Part shown: piece by piece, positions 58,501-64,000 of the stretch
Layout: every line of letters begins with the position of its first letter
Position numbering within the stretch: the first letter of the stretch is position 1
From: Sphingobacteriales bacterium
GTDB lineage: Bacteria > Bacteroidota > Bacteroidia > Chitinophagales > Chitinophagaceae
Assembly: GCA_016708305.1 (NCBI GenBank)
Contig: JADJGB010000008.1
Location: forward strand, 124,001-188,000
Direction of reading: 5' to 3'
Length of the DNA: 64,000 nucleotides
Made by a program: the position numbers and the translations under genes
The notes under the pieces: generated by a model
What the model was told of the DNA's origin: nothing
What the model saw: only the letters and a program-made list of their open reading frames with translations
The model's database searches: none

Positions 58501-58758
58501 AACATAGGAAATACAAGTTCTGTTCTTGACGCATCATTTCCTGTATATGAAGAAAAGTATCTTATTGAAACATCAAAGGAATATCCTATTTCAGTAAACG
58601 GTAAGTTGAGAACAACCATGAATATTTCTTTGGAAGCCACACAGGACGAAGTAGAAAAATTGGCGCTCGGAAATGAAGTTGTTCAAAAATGGTTAGAAGA
58701 CAAAACGCCGAAGAAAATTATTTATGTAAAAAACAAAATGGTGAATGTGGTAGTGTAG
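55514..58758 (+). CDS. leuS: Leucyl-tRNA synthetase with DUF559 insertion; six frameshifts
   Basis: Catalytic domain begins [20 protein letters not shown] with HIGH motif in [20 protein letters not shown] is in [16 protein letters not shown]. The CP1 editing domain carries [20 protein letters not shown] and [20 protein letters not shown]. Between [12 protein letters not shown] and [12 protein letters not shown] an element of 482 bp (56411–56892) encoding a DUF559 domain is inserted. Single bases are missing or extra at 56571–56575 (A run), 57070–57075 (A), 57320–57322 (T), 57565 (C), 57646–57649 (T) and near 58428–58431 (A); all but the last are restored by adding one base of the same kind. 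The enzyme charges tRNA-Leu and is essential, so the frameshifts are most likely artefacts. Confidence 0.93.
56411..56892 (+). mobile_element. DUF559 nuclease-domain element inserted in frame in leuS
   Basis: Left end CTCACCCCCAACCCCTCTCC (56412 on) and right end, read inward, CTCATCCCCCGTCCCCTTCT (56892 back) are inverted repeats of about 35 bp; each is itself a hairpin (CCCCTCTCC/GAGAGGGG and CCCCTTCTCC/GGAGAAGGGG). ACG stands at both edges (56408–56410 and 56893–56895). Between the ends a DUF559 domain is read: [16 protein letters not shown], [missing A] [40 protein letters not shown] and [20 protein letters not shown]. Candidate active-site acids are in YIVDF and VEVDG, as in PD-(D/E)XK nucleases related to Vsr. 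Adding the missing A, element plus one ACG is 486 nt, or 162 codons, keeping leuS in frame. Confidence 0.85.
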
Positions 58759-58786
58759 AACAGATAAAAATTAATTTTGGAAAAGA

Positions 58787-58826
58787 ATCTCTCCGAAGCA
58801 AATTAATTCGGAGAGATATTTTTTAT
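58787..58826. terminator. Terminator between leuS and the DGC gene
   Basis: ATCTCTCCGAA at 58787–58797 is complementary to TTCGGAGAGAT at 58807–58817, followed by ATTTTTTAT. The two genes converge here, so it can act in both directions. Confidence 0.8.
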
Positions 58827-59191
58827 AAAGATCGGATTTGGAGCTTGATTTCTTCGAGCAACAAATTGGCCTGGCTTTTATCAAAATCTTCATGTTGCAC
58901 TTTCTTTACGCCAACCTTTGATAACTCAATATGAATATCAGGCGTAAGTTCATGGTTTTCGAGGCAGGATTTTGAACACATCAGAGGGCATCCGTCAATC
59001 ACTATCATTTTACGGCCGGACTTTGCTGTTTTTACTAATTTCTTTACATTTCCGCCAACGCCAACAATACAGGACATTTCTGCAAGCCCGCTCCTATCAA
59101 GCCTTACAGCCATGTAGTTCGCCATTTGCGCAGCATTTGAACAGCCGGAGCAGGAGTAAACTAATGGAAGATCATTTGTATGTGCTTTCAT
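58823..59191 (-). CDS. DGC-domain putative zinc-binding protein
   Basis: A 122-residue protein with the motif set of the DGC family: VYSCSGCSNAAQMANYMAVR, CIVGVGGNVKKLVKTA and MIVIDGCPLMCSKSCLENHE (DGCPxxC). The cysteines suggest zinc or iron binding. Members are small, cytoplasmic and of unknown function. Convergent with leuS. Frame intact. Confidence 0.8.
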   Translation of the reverse strand: MKAHTNDLPLVYSCSGCSNAAQMANYMAVRLDRSGLAEMSCIVGVGGNVKKLVKTAKSGRKMIVIDGCPLMCSKSCLENHELTPDIHIELSKVGVKKVQHEDFDKSQANLLLEEIKLQIRSL

Positions 59192-59261
59192 TGTATAAAT
59201 ATTGTTGATTTGGCTGCAAAAATATTACTTTTTCCGAAAGTAGAACTAATTGTTTTTAGGA

Positions 59262-59560
59262 ATATCAAACATTTCACGTAACCTTCTCCACACTAATTTA
59301 CTATTTCTGGTGCCGGTGAAAAAAGTTTGTAACCTTTCTTAAACTCATCTTCTCTAAACTAATTTTACAGCATAAAAGCAGCAATAAAGTTCTTTGTAAT
59401 CTTTTCGATACTTAATCTCTAAGCAGCTTAAAGCAGCTTAAAAAAGAAAATAATTGTTTGTACCCTTTTTAAAAATCATTTTCTCTAATCAGGTATAAAC
59501 AATAAAGAAGCAAAATAATAATTGTACCCTTTTAAATTTTATTTACTCAAATTAATTATT
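59262..59560 (+). repeat. Degenerate tandem repeat of about 65 bp upstream of a lipoprotein gene
   Basis: Four or five imperfect copies of a unit beginning TTTGTA(A/C)CCTTT and containing CTCTAA and an AAGCAGC/AAGAAGC segment, for example at 59325, 59393, 59456 and 59517. The final copy ends at the start of the lipoprotein gene. Each unit opens with a TTTGTA box, so multiple promoter-like copies are possible. No gene is visible in 59192–59581. Confidence 0.5.
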
Positions 59561-59581
59561 AAAAACTTAAAAAAATGAAAA

Positions 59582-59854
59582 ATGAAAACAAAAAACTTAA
59601 ATTGGTCATTGACAAAAATCACAAGAACAGCCGAAATTTTCATCGCTGCAATCATTTTATTATTCGCTGTTCAAAGTTGTTCAAAAGGCGGTGGAGTAAC
59701 AGTTTTAAGCAGTTCAAAATACGAACAACTTCACAAAGGTATGTTAAGAACAGAGATAGAAGGATCGTATGCCGGAGAAAAGCTCTGCGAATTCAATTTG
59801 ATTTACTGTAATGCTATGGTAGATAATGTAATGAGAGAAATAAGTAAATTGTAA
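59582..59854 (+). CDS. Small predicted lipoprotein
   Basis: A 90-residue protein with a lipoprotein signal ending LFAVQSCSKGG (lipid-modified Cys near residue 34), then a short domain with two further cysteines (GEKLCEFNLIYCNAMVDNVM). Lies just upstream of folE, four bases from its ATG. An alternative frame starting at 59575 gives a basic, unlikely protein, so the lipoprotein frame is preferred. Function unknown; preceded by the degenerate tandem repeat. Confidence 0.5.
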   Translation: MKTKNLNWSLTKITRTAEIFIAAIILLFAVQSCSKGGGVTVLSSSKYEQLHKGMLRTEIEGSYAGEKLCEFNLIYCNAMVDNVMREISKL

Positions 59855-59858
59855 AGAA

Positions 59859-60498
59859 ATGAAAGGGTCTGTAAATATTAATTTAACCGAAATAATAACA
59901 GATGCGCATCTTCGCGAGAATGCCTTTGAATTGAGCGATAGCGAGAAGGTAAGTAAAATTGAATATCACTTCTCTGAAATAATGGAAACTTTGGGCATTG
60001 ACTTGGAAGATGACAGTCTGAAAGGAACGCCGAAGAGAGTTGCCAAAATGTTCGTGAAAGAAATTTTCAGTGGTTTGAATCCCAAAAATAAGCCGGATAT
60101 CAGCCTGTTTGAAAATAAATATGATTATAAAAAATGTTGGTCGAAAAGGATATTACTCTCTATTCTAATTGTGAGCATCATTATGTACCGATTATTGGCA
60201 AGGTGCACGTAGCCTATATTCCAGGCACGCAAGTAATAGGTCTGTCGAAAATAAACAGGTTGGTGCAGTATTATGCCAAACGTCCGCAGGTGCAGGAAAG
60301 ACAGACTATGCATATAGCAAAGCTCTAAAGGAAGTATTACAGCATGATGATGTGGCTGTTGTGACAGAGGCAGATCATCTCTGTGTGGCCTCAAGAGGAA
60401 TTAAAGATACCAACAGCCAGACTGTTACGGCTGCATATTCAGGGCAATTTGAAAAAGATTCAGTTAAGTCAGAATTTTTGTCGTATATTCAACATTAA
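59859..60498 (+). CDS. folE: GTP cyclohydrolase I, two frameshifts
   Basis: N-terminal [20 protein letters not shown] and [19 protein letters not shown]; then a missing A in 60129–60134 separates ENKYDYKK from [20 protein letters not shown]. The zinc-binding Cys and His lie in [18 protein letters not shown] and the pterin-binding core in [20 protein letters not shown] second missing base near 60319 leads into [20 protein letters not shown] and the end at 60498. It converts GTP into dihydroneopterin triphosphate, the first step of folate and pterin synthesis. About 213 residues when restored. Both breaks fit the window-wide pattern of deleted bases. Confidence 0.9.
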
Positions 60499-60510
60499 AA
60501 TTAATGGAAA

Positions 60511-61179
60511 ATGAAACATTTGGTTAATATTATTTCTATTGAGCATTTGACTCATGATGTGCTAAGAGTAAGAATTGAAAAACCAGAAGGATTTACCTAT
60601 ACTCCCGGACAGGCTGTGGATATTTCTTTCAACAAACCCAGATGGGAAGAGACGTTGAGTTGTTTTACGTTTACATCGCTTCCGGATGAAGATACAATTG
60701 AGTTTACAATCAAAACTTATCCTTCAAGAAAGAGGGTTACAAATGAATTGCTCTCTGCAAAACCAGGAGATGAAATTTTTGTTTACAAACCTTTTGGTGA
60801 TATCAGATACAAAGGAGACGGTATTTTTATTGCCGGTGGAGCCGGAGTTACACCTTTTATCGCTATTCTGAAAGATTTGGGAAGGCAAAATAAAATAGGA
60901 AATAACAAACTTCTTTTTGCCAATAAAACCAAAGGAGATATTATTCTGGAAGAACATTTTAAAAATCTGTTGGGAGGTAATTTTATAAATATTTTATCTG
61001 AGGAAGAAATACCTGGATATGAACACGGTTATGTAAACGCTGAGTTGATTAAAAAACTTTCTGAGGAAAATCTGAAGTTCTATTATCTGTGTGCACCACC
61101 TCCAATGATGAAAGCGGTTGAACAGCATCTGGCTGCTCTGGGAGTGGATGAAGAACATATCGTAAAAGAAGGATTTTAG
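60511..61179 (+). CDS. Flavodoxin/ferredoxin reductase-like oxidoreductase
   Basis: A 222-residue FAD/NAD(P)-binding protein of the ferredoxin reductase type: FAD motif around TLSCFTFTSLPDEDTIEFTI with KTYPSRKRVTNEL, and NAD(P)-binding IFIAGGAGVTPFIAIL, then FYYLCAPPPMMKAVEQHLAA. It can pass electrons between NAD(P)H and a carrier protein. Lies 12 bases after folE and two bases before the SDR gene, so the set is one operon. The pathway link is by position: pterin reduction may need an electron carrier. Frame intact. Confidence 0.8.
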   Translation: MKHLVNIISIEHLTHDVLRVRIEKPEGFTYTPGQAVDISFNKPRWEETLSCFTFTSLPDEDTIEFTIKTYPSRKRVTNELLSAKPGDEIFVYKPFGDIRYKGDGIFIAGGAGVTPFIAILKDLGRQNKIGNNKLLFANKTKGDIILEEHFKNLLGGNFINILSEEEIPGYEHGYVNAELIKKLSEENLKFYYLCAPPPMMKAVEQHLAALGVDEEHIVKEGF

Positions 61180-61181
61180 TA

Positions 61182-61895
61182 ATGGAAACATATTCATTAG
61201 TTACCGGCAGTTCCGACAGAATAGGAAAGAGTGTCGCCTTAGAACTCGCAGGCCGGGGGCACAATATACTCCTGCATTACAACAGCAATTACGAAAAAGC
61301 AGCGAAAGTAAAAACAGAAGCAGAGTCGCTTGGTGTAAAAACAGAAACGGTTCAAATCAATTATTTAGAGAATAACGACTTTGATGAAATTTTTCAAGGC
61401 TTTATAAATAGAGGGATAGTAATTGATATTCTGGTAAACTGCGCTTCAGACTTCAGGCCTTCGGCTTATGAAGACAAAGGAAGTGAGTTGCTCAATAAGG
61501 AACTGAAAATAAATTTTGAGAACGCCTATCTTCTGACCAAAGCCTTTGCCCGGATTTTTGAAAAAGGGCATATCATCAACTTTCTGGATACCAAGGTAGA
61601 AAAAAATTATACGAAGCATTTAGATTATTTATTGAGTAAAAAATTACTGAAGGCCTTCACTGAATTATCGGCAGTGCATCTGGGACCCAATTTTCGAGTT
61701 AATGCGATAGCGCCGGGCTTGGTATTGCCTCCCAAAGGAAAGGATGAAGACTATCTTTTGAACCTGGCAAAAGATATTCCTCTGAAAACTATTGGTAATC
61801 TGGAAGAAATTTTAAAGGCATTTCGTTTTTTATTAGACAGTAACTTTGTAACCGGGCAAATTTTGTATATTGACGGAGGCGATCATCTGATATAG
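61182..61895 (+). CDS. Short-chain dehydrogenase, pteridine reductase-like (FolM type)
   Basis: A 237-residue SDR with the cofactor motif LVTGSSDRIGKSVALELAGR; the SDR catalytic Tyr is in KHLDYLLSKKLLKAFTELSA (YxxxK as Tyr-Leu-Leu-Ser-Lys) and the C-terminal end TGQILYIDGGDHLI is typical. TGSSDRIG and HYNSNYEKA resemble FolM/PTR1 pteridine reductases, which reduce dihydropterins. The location between folE and the folB–folK gene supports a role in pterin or tetrahydrofolate-type reduction. Function inferred. Confidence 0.75.
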   Translation: METYSLVTGSSDRIGKSVALELAGRGHNILLHYNSNYEKAAKVKTEAESLGVKTETVQINYLENNDFDEIFQGFINRGIVIDILVNCASDFRPSAYEDKGSELLNKELKINFENAYLLTKAFARIFEKGHIINFLDTKVEKNYTKHLDYLLSKKLLKAFTELSAVHLGPNFRVNAIAPGLVLPPKGKDEDYLLNLAKDIPLKTIGNLEEILKAFRFLLDSNFVTGQILYIDGGDHLI

Positions 61896-61936
61896 ATCAT
61901 CAGCCTATATTTTTATAAATTGCGAACATCAACATC

Positions 61937-62701
61937 ATGAGTTTTGAAATAACCCCCAAGTTGTCAACTGTAAAAGTTAAAAATCTTAGATTGAGGGCAT
62001 ATATCGGTTTTTTGGACTGGGGAAAGGAAAAGCTGCAGGATATAGTCATTTCCTTCTCGTTCAAGTACGATACACGGCTGGCATCCGATACAGATGATGT
62101 GGCCCATGCTGTTGATTACAAAAAAATAAATAAAAGAATAATAGAATTAGTTGACAACAAAAGCTTTCAACTAATTGAAAATTTAGCAGAGCAAATATAT
62201 TCCCTGATTCAAAGCATAAGCCCCGACATTCAGGAAATTGATGTTCGGGTAGAAAAGCCACGAGCACTCCGGTTTGCAGACAATGTAATTGTGATAATAT
62301 CCGGTAAAGACAGGTATAATACAGCAATGATTACCCTTGGCTCCAACATTCTGCCTGAAGAAAATATTAATCAGGCATTAAATTTAATCAGTCGATTAGG
62401 AGTTATTACCAAACGCACCGAATTTATAAAAACCAAACCACTGAAATTTACCGAGCAGGATGATTTTCTGAATGGCGCAATATTACTTGTTACAAAGAAA
62501 AATCTTTCCGAACTGCAAATTGAATTAAGACAAATTGAGGCTATAATGGGAAGAGAAAGGTCTGCCAATAAAAATGCACCACGACAGATTGACCTTGACG
62601 TTACCACATTTAACGGATTCCTTATCGACAAAGAAATCAAAGAACTTCCATTTCTGATTGACTTTTTAAAACTCCTACAGCCCCAACTACCTATTGCATA
62701 A
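61937..62701 (+). CDS. FolB–FolK bifunctional fusion (dihydroneopterin aldolase + HPPK)
   Basis: A 254-residue fusion. Residues 10–125 are dihydroneopterin aldolase (LRLRAYIGFLDWGKEKLQDI, YKKINKRIIELVDNKSFQLI, IDVRVEKPRALRFADNVIVI), which splits dihydroneopterin into 6-hydroxymethyl-dihydropterin. Residues 128–254 are HPPK, which pyrophosphorylates that product: MITLGSNILPEENINQAL and GRERSANKNAPRQIDLDV, the ATP- and Mg-binding loop with two Asp residues. The two successive steps are thus joined in one protein. The HPPK part ends slightly early (QLPIA) compared with single-domain enzymes, so a few C-terminal residues may be absent. Confidence 0.88.
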   Translation: MSFEITPKLSTVKVKNLRLRAYIGFLDWGKEKLQDIVISFSFKYDTRLASDTDDVAHAVDYKKINKRIIELVDNKSFQLIENLAEQIYSLIQSISPDIQEIDVRVEKPRALRFADNVIVIISGKDRYNTAMITLGSNILPEENINQALNLISRLGVITKRTEFIKTKPLKFTEQDDFLNGAILLVTKKNLSELQIELRQIEAIMGRERSANKNAPRQIDLDVTTFNGFLIDKEIKELPFLIDFLKLLQPQLPIA

Positions 62702-63022
62702 TTACTATTTGCCAATTATTGTTGTCCGAGATAATACAAAAATGGGGGGTTATGGACAAAAATGGGTCTAAAAATCGCTGTAATCATTATTGTTATTAGC
62801 TTTAAGGCAAATGAAAGGTTATGAATAAAAAAACTGCTTTTCTTGTGGATATGTGTCGGTTTAGACATTGCCCGTTTAATCTGTAACTTTTTTACGGAAT
62901 AGTAATTCGTATCAACCAACCGCATATTGTCCATTCCGGTATTGATTTAGAATTTGAAAAAAATGATAATAGATATAACTGCTTATCCCCTTTGGTCAAG
63001 TTAAAAGACATAACTTTGAATA
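62702..63022. other. Geneless AT-rich stretch before the IS1595 transposase
   Basis: No gene seen. It probably contains the left end of the IS1595 element; GGGGGGTTATGGACAAAAAT around 62744 could be its inverted terminal repeat, but the right end lies beyond the window so this cannot be verified. Confidence 0.35.
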
Positions 63023-63958
63023 TTGACAAATATGGAGAAATATCCGAAAGATTTTCAGGAATTTCTGACCTTCTTTTCAACCGAGAATGATTGCTGGAAT
63101 TACATTTTCGAATTGCGATGGCCTGATGGATATAGTTGTCCTAAATGCGGTAGCAGTAAATATTGGATTACGGATAATAAATTGATACATTGCTCGGAAT
63201 GTGAGTATCAGGGTTCAATAACAGCAGGGACGATTTTTCATGGCACAAGAAAACCTCTTTTATTATGGTTTCATATCATGTGGTGGGTTGCTGCACAGAA
63301 AACAGGAGCAAGTGCATATAATCTGATGGATTTTATGGGTTTTGGCTCTTATGAAACAGCATGGACATGGTTGCAGAAATTACGCAGAGCCATGGTAAGA
63401 ACTGGCAGGGATAAACTTTCTGGGGACGTGGAAGTTGATGAAACATATATTGGTGGAATCGAGTCTGGCAAGGGTAAACAAGGAAGAGGCGCTGTTACGA
63501 AAACATTAGTTGTTGTGGCAACTGAATGAAAAGGAAAACAAATAGGACGGGTTCGTATCAAATGTATTTCCGATGCCTCAGCAGAAAACCTCGTAGGTTT
63601 TATAGAAGAAAATATTGAAAAAAACAGCACAGTCATTACCGATGGATGGAGAGGTTATAGTTCACTATCGAGTTCTAAATTTTACAACCACCAGGTAAAA
63701 ATAATTTCGACTAGCAAGATGGCTGCACATGAATTATTACCGCATGTTCACATGGTTGATTCGTTAGTCAAACGGTGGATTAATGGAACACATCAAGGGA
63801 AAGTCTCACCAAAGCACTTGGCTCACTATCTCGATGAATTTGCGTTCAGATTTAACAGGAAACTCTCAACATATAGGGGGAATTTATTCTACAGACTGGT
63901 TCAACAGGCTGTGGATACCTCACCCATACCGTTTAATGAAATTATTAAATCAACTTGA
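63023..63958 (+). pseudogene. IS1595-family (ISXO2-like) transposase, interrupted by TGA
   Basis: Zinc finger SCPKCGSSKYWITDNKLIHC followed by CSECEYQGSITAGTIFHGTR. DDE catalytic residues: VEVDETYIGGIESG (Asp), VITDGWRGYSSL (Asp) and LVKRWINGTHQGKVSPKHLA, ending YLDEFAFRFNRK with the Glu. At 63527–63529 TGA stands in the same frame, after which the protein resumes KGKQIGRVRIKCISDASAEN; no frameshift is needed. About 311 residues when read through. A nonsense mutation has probably inactivated the element. Confidence 0.85.
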
Positions 63959-64000
63959 CCGAAAGGAATAAGCAGTTAGATATATTGTAAATATTAAATC

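Noticed and set aside
6873..63529. Reassignment of TGA to an amino acid
   Set aside because: In-frame TGA is found in decayed transposase or sulfatase genes only; intact genes use TGA as a stop, for example tnpA at 16477–16479.
1..64000. CRISPR array or tRNA/rRNA genes
   Set aside because: No regularly spaced short direct repeats, no cloverleaf-type sequence and no rRNA-like tract were seen by eye.

Overview
The window is a stretch of a Bacteroidota chromosome, most likely Chitinophagaceae or a close relative. The evidence is the set of gene families (ftsX–DUF3098–uppP order, S41 protease, DGC-domain protein, TIGR02757 remnant, GH31 enzyme with dockerin), promoter-like TAnnTTTG boxes, and transposons typical of that phylum. 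Homopolymer-associated single-base frameshifts hit many genes that should be essential (leuS, typA, folE, murQ). Most look like sequencing or assembly errors rather than real decay, so reading-frame damage should be judged gene by gene.

Layout. 1–4070: right part of a prophage tail/lysis region (tail-fibre modules with a shared 100-bp repeat, small membrane proteins). 4080–23500: an accessory island of nested insertion sequences: two complementary IS110 fragments in opposite orientation, two IS91-like elements that each encode an overlapping tyrosine recombinase plus HUH transposase, a deletion derivative of one of them, an IS66, an IS1634-like composite unit between 148-bp direct repeats, and a degenerate DDE element with 16-bp inverted ends. 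Between them sit cargo genes: a Fic protein, a toxin–antitoxin pair with a broken toxin, and a row of GNAT acetyltransferases. Several cargo genes are bordered by long imperfect inverted repeats.

23490–33910: polysaccharide functions (GH31 glycosidase whose 3' end is cut by the DDE element, a decayed sulfatase, a secreted protein, a heparinase II/III-like lyase) followed by a fused 2-oxoacid dehydrogenase E1. 34150–42220: CBM48/HhH protein, typA, and a four-gene transmembrane phospho-signalling cluster (FHA–transglutaminase, anchored exported protein, PP2C, Ser/Thr kinase). 42280–53030: housekeeping and envelope genes (bcp, urea transporter, trpBA, TlpA-like protein, C-terminal processing protease, BadF-type sugar kinase with murQ). 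53330–62700: uppP, DUF3098, ftsX, leuS, a DGC protein and a pterin/folate cluster (folE, flavin reductase, pteridine-reductase-like SDR, folB–folK fusion). 63020 to the end: an interrupted IS1595 transposase.

The most unusual object is a 482-bp element carrying a DUF559 (PD-(D/E)XK nuclease-like) domain inserted inside the editing domain of leuS. It has inverted-repeat ends that each fold on themselves, a possible 3-bp target duplication, and, once a single missing A is restored, a length that keeps leuS in frame. It looks like a mobile nuclease module that survives as an in-frame protein insertion rather than as an intein.
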